Shown piece by piece: positions 6,096-13,679 of a DNA stretch of 13,927 nucleotides (position 1 is the stretch's first letter; each line of letters opens with the position of its first letter). The position numbers were made by a program, and so were the translations under genes. The notes under the pieces are model-generated. The model saw only the letters and a program-made list of their open reading frames with translations. It had not been told where the DNA came from and ran no database searches. This DNA is from Acidobacteriaceae bacterium (GTDB lineage: Bacteria > Acidobacteriota > Terriglobia > Terriglobales > Acidobacteriaceae). Where the stretch lies: NCBI GenBank assembly GCA_030042915.1, contig JASHYS010000182.1, forward strand, positions 1 through 13,927, given 5' to 3'.

Positions 6096-8141
6096 ATGCC
6101 CGATTATGATCATGCCTATGCGTTGATCTTGACGGCGCTTTTTTTGCCCGCCTTTGGCTATCTCTATCTCCGTTTCCGCAACACCCGTTCCCTGCTGTGG
6201 TTCCTGGGTTTTCTGTTCTCCCTTGTCTACATGGTGCTGGTCTATCCCATGGGCTCCAGGGGGGCTTTGGCTCTGAACCACCACTGGCTGGACGCCACTG
6301 GACAGACGGCCATTCAGATCAGCGCCGCCATGTTTCTCGGCTCACTGTCGGCGCTGCGATTTCGCTTTGGGCGATTTCACGTCCTCTTCGTGGTGCCCTA
6401 CATCCTTGTACTAGTGGTTTATTCCATACTCCTCTACGGCGTGTTTAACGGAACCGCGCCGCGCGGGCCGCTGTTTTATGTTTTTCCCTTTCTGGCCGGC
6501 TTGTGCTTCGGCATCGGGGTCTTGTGGGGCACGGTCAAGGGCACTGTGCCCACGTGGGTGGGAGTGTCATTCAGCGGCATCCTGGGTTGCGTCGCCATCT
6601 GGGTCTGCTGCATATGGGGAGCCGATCAGGGCCTCATCTTCATTGAGTCGGTCAATTTGCAAATGGCGGCAGTGCTGCTGGTCTTCGTTTTCCGCCGCTT
6701 TTCACCGGGGGTTTTCCTGAGCGTGCTCGGCTTTGTGGCGTGGTCTCTCTTCTTCCTGCGGATGATTCCCTGGGTCGACCAGCATGCTGCGTTCGGTCTG
6801 TCGCAGGTGATTGTGATGGCCAAGATCGTGGCCGCAGTGGGCATGATTTTGCTCACGCTCGAGGATGAGTTGAACGCCAATAAGCTGACTCAGGAGCGCG
6901 AGCGCCAGGTGCGGCATCAGCTTGAGGCCTACTCCAAGCTGATCCTCACTCGCCGCAAGGTGGAGGATTTCGACAACCAGGGCGCAGAGATTTGCGAAAC
7001 CGTAGTAGAGCATAGCCAGTTCAGCCAGGCCGCTCTCCTGCTCGAAAGCGCCGGACGATACCGTTTGGCCGGCTCGGCAGGCCTGGAGCCGGCCACGGTC
7101 AAGGCTCTGGGCGCTCTTGCCGAGCGTATTCCGGTGGCCGGATTTCTGGAACCGGGTTCGGCGCCGCAAGTGGTCGAACGAAGCCAGACGCTGCGCCTCG
7201 ATCTGACTCCGTGGCTCATTCCTGGTGATGACCTCGAGAGGCTGCACTTCACTTCGGTGCTTGCCGTTCCCATGGCCGGCCGCCTCGCTGTGGATGGCGC
7301 TCTTGTGCTCAAAGCCATGCGCGGCATCGACGAAAGCAGTGCGGGCCCTGATGCTGACAAGCCGCGCGCCGACGACCTACTACCAATTGAAATGCTTGCC
7401 GCTCGCGTGCAAGCCACCCGCAGCCAGACCATGCTCTTCGAGAAGCTCGTCGACTCAGAAAAGTATGCCGGATTGGGCCAGTTGGCCGGCAGCGTGACCC
7501 AGCAGCTCAACAATCCGCTCACGGTCATTCTTGGCTACGCATCGCTGCTCGAGGATTCTTCTGCGCTCGAGGCCCACGACCGCAAAGCAGTGGAGTCAAT
7601 CGTAAGCGAGGCGCGCCGCATTCGCTCTACGCTACGGAGCCTGTCGCGCGTATCTTATGCGCACGCCGATCTGCCGGCTGCGGTCTCGGTCAGCGAGTTG
7701 CTGGCCGACATGGAGCAGCTCTATCGCCCTGAATTTCTGCAACGCTCGATTGAATTCCAGGTGAACGTCGCCTCAGGTCTGCCCCGCATTCTGTGCGGCG
7801 CCCAGCAGTTGCGTCAGGCCGTTCTGCACTGCCTGCAGTACGCCATGAGTGCTGTGGAGCGCGAGCGCATGCCCGCAGAGCAGGTCGAGACAAAAGCCGT
7901 TCGCCTCGAGGCTGCCAGGGAGGGAAACCTTGTGCAGATCTCGGTCAGCCACTCCGGGCCGGGGTTTATCCATCCTGAGCGAGCCTTCGATCCTTTCGTT
8001 CCTGCTCAAGCGGGGGAGGAAACGGCAGGAATGGGCCTGAGCCTATGCGCTTCAATTCTGCGCGACCAGAACGGGCGCGCTTCCGCCGTTAATTTGGAGC
8101 CCCGCGGCGCCGCCATCATTTTGGAGCTGCGTGCCGCGTGA
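6096..8141 (+). CDS. Membrane sensor with GAF-like region and degenerate histidine-kinase domain (probable pseudokinase)
   Basis: A 681-residue protein. Residues 1-254 form roughly eight membrane helices without a large periplasmic loop, and a charged helical linker at about 255-290 follows. Residues about 290-440 look like a divergent GAF domain (QAALLLES, SVLAVPMAGRLAVDGALVLKA). The C-terminus matches HisKA plus HATPase: EKYAGLGQLAGSVTQQLNNP around 455-473, where the family has VAHELNNP, so the phosphoacceptor His is Gln469 and the next Glu is Gln470. The N-box LRQAVLHCLQYA has Tyr582 where the Mg-binding Asn belongs and His578 at the earlier Asn. The G1 box DxGxG reads HSGPG (His619 for Asp). 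The G2 box GMGLSLC (645-651) is kept. The fold is recognisable but phosphotransfer looks impossible. No response regulator is adjacent. It may act as an allosteric scaffold or a partner for another kinase. The start is the first ATG after an in-frame stop. Confidence 0.85.
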   Translation: MPDYDHAYALILTALFLPAFGYLYLRFRNTRSLLWFLGFLFSLVYMVLVYPMGSRGALALNHHWLDATGQTAIQISAAMFLGSLSALRFRFGRFHVLFVVPYILVLVVYSILLYGVFNGTAPRGPLFYVFPFLAGLCFGIGVLWGTVKGTVPTWVGVSFSGILGCVAIWVCCIWGADQGLIFIESVNLQMAAVLLVFVFRRFSPGVFLSVLGFVAWSLFFLRMIPWVDQHAAFGLSQVIVMAKIVAAVGMILLTLEDELNANKLTQERERQVRHQLEAYSKLILTRRKVEDFDNQGAEICETVVEHSQFSQAALLLESAGRYRLAGSAGLEPATVKALGALAERIPVAGFLEPGSAPQVVERSQTLRLDLTPWLIPGDDLERLHFTSVLAVPMAGRLAVDGALVLKAMRGIDESSAGPDADKPRADDLLPIEMLAARVQATRSQTMLFEKLVDSEKYAGLGQLAGSVTQQLNNPLTVILGYASLLEDSSALEAHDRKAVESIVSEARRIRSTLRSLSRVSYAHADLPAAVSVSELLADMEQLYRPEFLQRSIEFQVNVASGLPRILCGAQQLRQAVLHCLQYAMSAVERERMPAEQVETKAVRLEAAREGNLVQISVSHSGPGFIHPERAFDPFVPAQAGEETAGMGLSLCASILRDQNGRASAVNLEPRGAAIILELRAA

Positions 8142-8377
8142 ACGATAACCAACAAGCCGCGCAACCTGCCGCCTTTCCCTTGGGTATCGCCTCCGCATCA
8201 AATGGAATTGCGTCCACTTGGCGCGGGTTCGCGCCTGTGCTGAGGAAAAAATGGACGGTGGACAACAAAATGCCATCTTTTCTCGATTTTCGGCTGCATC
8301 GAAACATCAACAAACGTGATACATATGAGGTACTGAACTCGCATGCGCCCAACTTCACTCATTCCGGAGGAGCTGCC
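8142..8377 (+). promoter_or_regulatory. Leader/promoter region of the GH-like gene
   Basis: A 236-bp gap with no gene. The frame of the downstream gene stays open back to a GTG at 8138 that overlaps the kinase stop (GTGA), but a signal peptide and a strong ribosome binding site place the start at 8378. The stretch from about 8245 to 8335 is visibly richer in A/T than its surroundings, as expected for a promoter. GATACAT at about 8317-8323 is a weak -10 candidate. No hairpin terminator for the upstream gene is clear. Confidence 0.35.
8366..8372 (+). promoter_or_regulatory. Ribosome binding site that fixes a GTG start
   Basis: GGAGGAG five bases before GTG at 8378-8380. This, together with the signal peptide that follows, sets the start and rejects the longer frame that begins at 8138. 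Confidence 0.6.
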
Positions 8378-10144
8378 GTGATCCGGTTCAGCCAAGGGCC
8401 GGGGGCGATTCTACTGGCGTTGTTCGCCTCCGCTGCCGCTTTGGCGCAGCCCCCTGCATCGCCCGCCCTGCAGGAGCCCATCGCCATCTACCGCCACGCC
8501 TTCGCGCAGGATGGAACACCCGCCGCAAACCCCCTGACTGAAAAACTGGCTTTGAGGGATCTGGACCAGCTGGATCGCCTGAAAGGGGCTGGCGTGCGCA
8601 TCGACTTCGACCTGCTCGACGCCGTTTCGTTTGCGCCTGCAGGCGGCTATGCCATTGGCCGCTCTTCTGATTGGCCCAACGGTCCTGATGCCTGGATCGC
8701 CCGCTGCCGTGCCGTCGGCATCCGGCCCGGCCTGCGCTTTGCCGGCAACTCGCTCGGACTGATGCAGCCCGTGCCCGCATGGAAAAACTCGCTGAGCGTT
8801 GATGGCCGCGCGCTTTCGTTGTTCGAAGGCGGATTTCTCACCGACCTCACGGCCGACATGCAGTCCTGGTACGACCGCGGCATTCGCCTCTTTCAGTTCG
8901 ATTCGCTCGACCTGACCGCAGCCACGCCCGCGTCGGCAGGCAAGCTAACGCGCGAAGAAATCGTTGCCCGCAACACCGCGGCTCTGCGCAAAGCGCTTGC
9001 CGCCTTCCGCGATAAGAACAGCGATGCGGTGCTGCTGATTTCTGCCGGCAACGCAAATGCGCAAGCACACACCTCTCTCTCCAGCGTTTTCGTCGGTGAC
9101 GGTCTCGGAGTCTCCACGATCTTCTCCACCGGCGAGCCGCTGACCTCGGTCCAGCCACAGGCCAATTTCCGTCGTTCGATCGATGTGGCAACCGACGACC
9201 GCGTGCGGCGACTTGAGCAGTCAGGTGTGGCTCTGCGTCAGATTGACTCGAGCGGCTTCTCTGCTGCGCCCGATATCCCCGGCGTCCACGCCCAACTGCC
9301 TGCTTGGAAGGGCGCCTTCCTTCTTTCCATGGCCCGGGGCGGCTGGGTGAATAACATCTACGGGAATCTCGAATCAATCGCGGATGCGGACGCGGGATGG
9401 ATGTCGCGTGTGCAGAAGCTCTTTTTCAGCCTGCAGGAAGGCGGCCGGATTCGCAGCTTCGGTGGGTCTCCGGGTGACGGCCAGCCCTACGGTTTTGCCG
9501 GGGCAACTGCGCGTGGCACGGTGGCGGTGGTCGTCAATCCCGGCCAAGCCGCAGCCACGCTCGACCTGCGCGCAGCTTCGGCTGATCAGGCTTCGCAGGG
9601 CGCGGGCCGCGTGCTCTTTCGCGACGCCGGCTACGTACCTCGGCTCAGCGGCGACACCATCAAGCTCGGTCCAGGCCAAATGGCGGTGGTCGGTTTCGGC
9701 GCCTTTGCTGCGGCCGCTTATAGCTTCGGCGTGCAGGAAGACGTCGTCATTCCCAGTTCCATTGAGCCTATTGAAGCCGCGTTTGAATCCACCGCGCCGG
9801 GCACCATCGAGGCCCGCATCGATCCACCTATTGAGGGCGTTCTACGAGTGATCGTGCTGGCACACGACCCCGGCGGCCAAAGCAGCCGCGATCTCTCCAC
9901 TACCTTTGCAGGCCAGAACACGCCCAAGCCGTTTGTCCTTGAAGCCACGCAGTCGGGGCGTCCCATCCCGCTGCGTATGAGCGGCAGCGATGGTAGCAGC
10001 TTTGTCAGCTCCGGCCCCTCCTGGGCTATTGCCGAGATCGATGTCGACGACCTGACGCCGGGCATTCCTGTTCGCGTCGAGTTTCAATCGAATGAAAAGG
10101 AGCTGCCCACTCTCGAAGGCCGCGCGTACCAGGTGGTGTATTGA
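8378..10144 (+). CDS. Secreted TIM-barrel protein resembling clan GH-D glycosidases (alpha-galactosidase-like)
   Basis: A 588-residue exported protein with a GTG start and GGAGGAG ribosome binding site. Residues 1-24 are a signal peptide ending ALAQ. Residues about 50-330 resemble the GH36/GH27 barrel: a segment GRSSDWPNGPDAWIARCRAV followed by GIRPGLRF (about 94-121) parallels the family's 'FP-G-L ... GLKFGLW' strand, and WYDRGIRLFQFDSLDL (about 164-179) parallels the strand that carries the nucleophile Asp, making D175 the candidate. The matching acid/base Asp is not obvious. From about 350 the chain is beta-rich (VAVVVNPGQAAATLDL, then Ig-like strands to the end), as in enzymes with a C-terminal beta domain. 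It probably acts on sugars in the periplasm or outside the cell, but the barrel identity is from pattern only. It lies downstream of the pseudokinase in the same direction with 236 bp between them. A non-catalytic homologue is possible. Confidence 0.6.
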   Translation: MIRFSQGPGAILLALFASAAALAQPPASPALQEPIAIYRHAFAQDGTPAANPLTEKLALRDLDQLDRLKGAGVRIDFDLLDAVSFAPAGGYAIGRSSDWPNGPDAWIARCRAVGIRPGLRFAGNSLGLMQPVPAWKNSLSVDGRALSLFEGGFLTDLTADMQSWYDRGIRLFQFDSLDLTAATPASAGKLTREEIVARNTAALRKALAAFRDKNSDAVLLISAGNANAQAHTSLSSVFVGDGLGVSTIFSTGEPLTSVQPQANFRRSIDVATDDRVRRLEQSGVALRQIDSSGFSAAPDIPGVHAQLPAWKGAFLLSMARGGWVNNIYGNLESIADADAGWMSRVQKLFFSLQEGGRIRSFGGSPGDGQPYGFAGATARGTVAVVVNPGQAAATLDLRAASADQASQGAGRVLFRDAGYVPRLSGDTIKLGPGQMAVVGFGAFAAAAYSFGVQEDVVIPSSIEPIEAAFESTAPGTIEARIDPPIEGVLRVIVLAHDPGGQSSRDLSTTFAGQNTPKPFVLEATQSGRPIPLRMSGSDGSSFVSSGPSWAIAEIDVDDLTPGIPVRVEFQSNEKELPTLEGRAYQVVY

Positions 10145-10250
10145 CACGTTCCGGCGCGCCTTGCCTGGTCGGCGTGATTTCTTGAGCAAGTCCTGCTGAA
10201 CGGGCTTGCGCGGTCAGCGCCGCTGCTCCCAGTCCGTAAAATAGAATTGG
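10145..10250 (+). promoter_or_regulatory. mnmG upstream region with -10 box close to the ATG
   Basis: A 106-bp gap. TAAAAT at 10237-10242 ends eight bases before the mnmG ATG at 10251, and no well-placed Shine-Dalgarno is present, so transcription probably starts at or beside the start codon. No good TTGACA-like box lies 17 bases upstream. A rho-independent terminator for the preceding gene is not apparent; the CTTGAGCAAG hairpin near 10182-10191 is too short. Confidence 0.4.
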
Positions 10251-12329
10251 ATGCCTTTTACCGAGCAATACGACGTTGCTGTCGTGGGCGCGGGTCACGC
10301 CGGCTGCGAAGCCGCCATGGCGGCCGCACGCATGGGCCTGAAGACCGCGCTGATCACCATGAATCTCGACCTCATCGCTCAGATGAGCTGCAATCCGGCG
10401 GTGGGCGGCGTGGCCAAAGGCCATCTGGTACGCGAGGTCGATGCCCTTGGCGGCATCATGGGCGAAGTCGCAGACGCCGTCGGCATTCAGTTTCGCCTTC
10501 TCAATGCTTCGCGCGGTCCCGCCGTCTGGAGCCCGCGCGCCCAATGTGACAAGCAGCTTTACCGCGTGAAGATGCGCGAGGTGCTAGAGTCACAGCCCGG
10601 CCTCCACATCCGCCAGGCGGAGGTCGTGGATCTCGTGATTGAGGAGGATGGCTCTCCCGAGGACTTGGCCGCCCCGCGTCTCGACTCTGAGACGTGGGAA
10701 AGCAAGGATCCGGACTCACCCGAGCTCCCGCGCCCTTCGCGCCGTCGCGGGCGAGTTCTCGGGCTCAAGCTCCGCGACGGCCGCAATCTCCTGGCCGGCG
10801 CCACCATCATCACTACGGGAACCTTCCTCAACGGCCTCATTCACTGCGGCGAGGAGCGCTATCCGGCCGGGCGCAGCGGCGAACCGGCCAGCGTTCTACT
10901 GGGCGAAGCGCTGCGCGCTCTCGGTCTTCGGACCTGCAGGCTCAAGACCGGAACGCCTCCCCGTCTCGACGGCCGCACCATCCGTTGGGAGTGTTTCGAA
11001 GAGCAACCCGGCGATGCCGACCCCACGCCTTTCAGTTTCCATACCAGGAAAATTGTGCAGCCGCAGGTCTCTTGCCACATTGCCTTCACCACGCCTGAGA
11101 CGCTTCGCCTCATTCGCGAAAACGTGCATCGCTCGGCTATGTACTCGGGCCGCATCGAGGGCATCGGCCCGCGCTATTGCCCCTCCATCGAAGATAAGGT
11201 CGTCAAATTTCCCGACAAAACCCAGCACCAGTTTTTCCTTGAGCCCGAAGGCCTGAACACGCACGAGGTTTATGTCAACGGCATGTCGACCTCGCTGCCC
11301 ATGGAAGTGCAGTGGCAGATCGTCCACTCCATCCCCGGGCTGGACCAGGCCGAGATGCTGCGCCCCGGCTACGCCATCGAGTACGACTCCGTCGATCCCA
11401 CTGAGCTCGACCGCAGCCTGCGCGTGAAGGCCTTCACCGGCCTTTATCTTGCTGGCCAGATCAACGGCACCAGCGGCTACGAAGAGGCCGCCTGCCAGGG
11501 CATCATGGCCGGCATCAACGCCGCACTCTGGCTCAAGGGCGAGCCGGCGTTCACAATGGACCGGACTGAAGGGTATACGGGAATCCTCATCGATGATCTG
11601 ATTTCAAAAGGCACCAACGAACCCTATCGCATGTTCACCTCGCGTGCTGAGTTCCGCCTCCACCTACGCATCGACAACGCCGACCGGCGCCTTACGCCCC
11701 ATGGCCGCCGCCTCGGCCTCATTAACGACGAGGCCTGGGCCGAGTACGAGCAAAAGCGGGCGCGCATGGCCGCGTTGGAGAGCTTGTTAGTGACTGGCAA
11801 GGTGAATTCCGAAAGGTTGCAAGCCGCGGGTTTCGGCGAGCAGCCCGCTACCGCCGGCCTCACCTGGGCGCAGCTCCTTAAGCGGCCCGAAGTCACCATC
11901 GAACCCCTGCTCGCAGCACTTCGGGACGACCTCGCCGTGGGTGCCCGATCCTATCTTCAGCTTTTCCACGGAAAAGCTGAAGATAGGGTGGGAGAGCGGT
12001 TCGGTTCTTCCATCGAACGTGCGACCCTTCGCAACGAGGCCCGCGCCGTCGAAACCGAGATCAAGTTCGCCGGCTACCTTGAGCAGCAGAAGAAATCGAT
12101 CGAGCGTCTCAAGGCCGCCGAGTCGGTTCCCATTCCCAATTGGCTCGAGTACGGCGTCATCAGCGGCCTCTCGCGCGAGATGCGCGAAAAGCTGGAGCGC
12201 GTGCGCCCGCAGACCCTGGGCCAGGCCAGCCGCATTCCCGGCGTCACGCCCGCCGCATTGAGCCTGGTGCACGTGGCGATTCGCATCCAGGCCAAGGGAC
12301 AGGAAGCCCGCCCCCGCGCCACCGCGTGA
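10251..12329 (+). CDS. mnmG: tRNA uridine-5-carboxymethylaminomethyl modification enzyme MnmG (GidA)
   Basis: A 692-residue FAD enzyme that, with the GTPase MnmE, installs the (carboxymethyl)aminomethyl group on U34 of certain tRNAs in the cytoplasm. The Rossmann motif [12 protein letters not shown] is at 11-22; [24 protein letters not shown] spans 45-68; [17 protein letters not shown] is at 307-323; the FAD-binding [17 protein letters not shown] follows. Cys47 and Cys275 match the conserved reactive cysteines. The C-terminal MnmE-binding helical domain ([11 protein letters not shown] ... [16 protein letters not shown]) is intact. The protein is about 60-70 residues longer than usual. Extra material is seen at about 134-166 (acidic/Pro/Arg-rich) and at about 564-590, where a perfect inverted repeat sits in frame, and there is a short tail. 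MnmE is not in the window. The gene seems to be transcribed alone from a promoter very near its ATG. Confidence 0.97.
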   Translation: MPFTEQYDVAVVGAGHAGCEAAMAAARMGLKTALITMNLDLIAQMSCNPAVGGVAKGHLVREVDALGGIMGEVADAVGIQFRLLNASRGPAVWSPRAQCDKQLYRVKMREVLESQPGLHIRQAEVVDLVIEEDGSPEDLAAPRLDSETWESKDPDSPELPRPSRRRGRVLGLKLRDGRNLLAGATIITTGTFLNGLIHCGEERYPAGRSGEPASVLLGEALRALGLRTCRLKTGTPPRLDGRTIRWECFEEQPGDADPTPFSFHTRKIVQPQVSCHIAFTTPETLRLIRENVHRSAMYSGRIEGIGPRYCPSIEDKVVKFPDKTQHQFFLEPEGLNTHEVYVNGMSTSLPMEVQWQIVHSIPGLDQAEMLRPGYAIEYDSVDPTELDRSLRVKAFTGLYLAGQINGTSGYEEAACQGIMAGINAALWLKGEPAFTMDRTEGYTGILIDDLISKGTNEPYRMFTSRAEFRLHLRIDNADRRLTPHGRRLGLINDEAWAEYEQKRARMAALESLLVTGKVNSERLQAAGFGEQPATAGLTWAQLLKRPEVTIEPLLAALRDDLAVGARSYLQLFHGKAEDRVGERFGSSIERATLRNEARAVETEIKFAGYLEQQKKSIERLKAAESVPIPNWLEYGVISGLSREMREKLERVRPQTLGQASRIPGVTPAALSLVHVAIRIQAKGQEARPRATA
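11950..11987. repeat. Perfect 18-bp inverted repeat inside mnmG (palindromic element)
   Basis: Left arm CCTATCTTCAGCTTTTCC (11950-11967), spacer AC, right arm GGAAAAGCTGAAGATAGG (11970-11987): 18 of 18 bases pair. Pairing continues imperfectly outward to about 11944-11992 (a T-G wobble, an A-T pair, one mismatch, then C-G pairs). It encodes residues 567-579 of MnmG ([13 protein letters not shown]) without breaking the frame, at a place where other MnmG proteins have a short loop before the conserved EIKFAGY-type motif. This has the look of a mobile palindromic repeat that tolerates insertion in genes. No second copy occurs in the window. Confidence 0.85.
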
Positions 12330-12335
12330 CCGCTG

Positions 12336-12368
12336 CGCTAACCCCGCCATCTCCGCTAACCTCGCTGG
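12336..12368. repeat. Two copies of an intergenic motif, CGCTAACCCCGCCA type
   Basis: CGCTAACCCCGCCA at 12336-12349 and a looser copy, CGCTAACCTCGCTGG, at 12354-12368, lie between the mnmG stop and the M24 start. The first copy is identical over 14 bases to one at 13639-13652 before the next gene. Confidence 0.55.
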
Positions 12369-12374
12369 CCCCGC

Positions 12375-12380
12375 TATCAT
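12375..12380 (+). promoter_or_regulatory. -10 box for the M24 peptidase gene (leaderless type)
   Basis: TATCAT ends six bases before the ATG at 12387. There is no Shine-Dalgarno in the 20 bases upstream, so the mRNA most likely begins at the start codon. A -35 box is not evident. Confidence 0.45.
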
Positions 12381-12386
12381 TTCCCT

Positions 12387-13577
12387 ATGAACCTCAACGC
12401 TATCCAAACAGCCCTCCGCGAATCCGCGCTTGATGGCTGGCTCTTCTACGACCACCATCATCGCGATCCCCTCGCCGAGCACATTCTGGGGATGGATCCC
12501 AACATCCACATCACGCGCCGCTGGTATTACTTCATCCCCGCTTCGGGCGAGCCGCGTAAGCTGGTCCATCGCATCGAGCAAGCGCGCCTCGATGCCCTGC
12601 CCGGCGCAAAAGCGCAATACTCCAGCTGGCAGGAATTGCACGCAGGTCTCGAAAACCTCCTCCAAAACCAGAAGAAGATCGCCATGGAGTACTCGCCCAA
12701 CAACGACATCATGTACGTCTCCATGGTCGACGCCGGCACAGTCGAGTTCCTGCGCTCCAGGGGGAAGGAAATCGTCACTTCTGCCGATCTGGTCAGCCAG
12801 TTCGAAGCGGTCCTTACAGCGGAGCAGGTCGCCAGCCACCAGGCCGCGCAGCGCGCCATCGACGTGATCGTCGCCGAGGCCTGGCAGGAGATTGCGCGCC
12901 GCCTGCGTCCGTCGTCGGGCGGTGGCGGCCGAACGGGCGGACTTTCGGAGTACGATCTCGTCCTCTGGCTGCGCGATGCCCTGCGCCGCGAAGGCCTGGT
13001 CTGGGAAAACGGCCCCGACGTCAGCGTCAACGCCAACACTTCAGACCAACACTACGAGCCCACCGCGGAGCGAGCCGCGCCCATCCGCGAGGGCGACTTC
13101 CTGCTGATCGATATCTGGGGCCGGCTCGACACGCCCACCGCCGTTTTCTACGACATCACCTGGACGGGCGTGGTGGGCCGCGAGCCCAGCCCCAAAGAGC
13201 AGCTTCTCTTTGACGCTGTTCGGCGCGCGCGCGACGCCGCCATCGCGCTCGTCGAATCAGCCTTCGCGCAGAATCGTGCCATCTCCGGATTCGAGGCCGA
13301 CGATGCCGCCCGCGCGGTCATCCGTGACGCCGGCTTGGGCGAATTCTTCGTGCATCGCACCGGCCACAACATCGCGCACGAGATCCACGGCGCCGGCGCG
13401 CATCTCGACAACCTTGAAACCCACGACGTGCGCCGCATTCTGCCGCATACCTGCTTCTCGGTCGAGCCGGGAATTTATCTGCCGGAATTCGGCGTGCGTA
13501 GCGAGGTGAACATGCTCACCGCACCCGGCAAAGCCTGGGTGACAGGCCGCATTCAGCAGGAGCTGGTGCGCATTTGA
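12387..13577 (+). CDS. M24-family metallopeptidase (Xaa-Pro aminopeptidase/dipeptidase-like)
   Basis: A 396-residue cytoplasmic enzyme with no signal peptide. An N-terminal creatinase-type domain (about 1-150) is followed by the pita-bread catalytic domain. All five expected metal ligands can be placed: D242 (LLIDIWG), D256 (FYDITWT), H327 (HRTGHNIAHE), E360 (SVEPGIY) and E373 (VRSEVNML). These proteins release N-terminal residues before proline or split Xaa-Pro dipeptides, helping peptide turnover; creatinase-like and other substrates cannot be excluded. A Gly-rich loop (SSGGGGRTGG, about 176-185) precedes the catalytic domain and may be a lineage feature. The start is the only good one, and a TATCAT box six bases upstream with no ribosome binding site points to a leaderless transcript. 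It lies 57 bp after mnmG but is functionally unrelated to it. Confidence 0.92.
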   Translation: MNLNAIQTALRESALDGWLFYDHHHRDPLAEHILGMDPNIHITRRWYYFIPASGEPRKLVHRIEQARLDALPGAKAQYSSWQELHAGLENLLQNQKKIAMEYSPNNDIMYVSMVDAGTVEFLRSRGKEIVTSADLVSQFEAVLTAEQVASHQAAQRAIDVIVAEAWQEIARRLRPSSGGGGRTGGLSEYDLVLWLRDALRREGLVWENGPDVSVNANTSDQHYEPTAERAAPIREGDFLLIDIWGRLDTPTAVFYDITWTGVVGREPSPKEQLLFDAVRRARDAAIALVESAFAQNRAISGFEADDAARAVIRDAGLGEFFVHRTGHNIAHEIHGAGAHLDNLETHDVRRILPHTCFSVEPGIYLPEFGVRSEVNMLTAPGKAWVTGRIQQELVRI

Positions 13578-13610
13578 GTCAGAGAACGCGACCCTGGCTT
13601 ATCCCGACTT

Positions 13611-13652
13611 CGCTGACCCCCGCCAGTTGCGGTGACATCGCTAACCCCGCCA
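13611..13652. repeat. Two further copies of the intergenic CGCTAACCCCGCCA motif
   Basis: CGCTGACCCCCGCCA at 13611-13625 and CGCTAACCCCGCCA at 13639-13652 are in the gap after the M24 gene. Together with the pair at 12336-12368 this makes four related copies, all in the same orientation and all upstream of a TANNNT box and start codon. Confidence 0.55.
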
Positions 13653-13664
13653 GCCCTGCTCTTG

Positions 13665-13670
13665 TATAGT
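13665..13670 (+). promoter_or_regulatory. -10 box for the last gene
   Basis: TATAGT ends nine bases before the ATG at 13680. The purine run AAGAAGG touches the start codon too closely to be a normal Shine-Dalgarno, so a near-leaderless transcript is likely. Confidence 0.45.
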
Positions 13671-13679
13671 CAAGAAGGA

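Noticed and set aside
6702..7247. Minus-strand open frames inside the kinase-like gene
   Set aside because: They are antisense shadows without signal, motif or ribosome binding site, in a region whose plus-strand frame encodes clear membrane helices and a GAF-like region.
8138..8377. N-terminal extension of the GH-like protein from a GTG overlapping the kinase stop
   Set aside because: The extra 80 residues would hide a good signal peptide, and a strong GGAGGAG sits before the inner GTG at 8378.
11950..11987. The mnmG inverted repeat as a transcription terminator
   Set aside because: It lies inside the gene with no T-run after it, and the frame continues for about 115 codons of conserved MnmG sequence.
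11787..12839. Minus-strand open frame of 350 codons opposite mnmG and the M24 gene
   Set aside because: It spans the boundary of two well-supported genes, has no recognisable motif, and reflects third-position GC bias. Part of it is the reverse reading of the palindrome.
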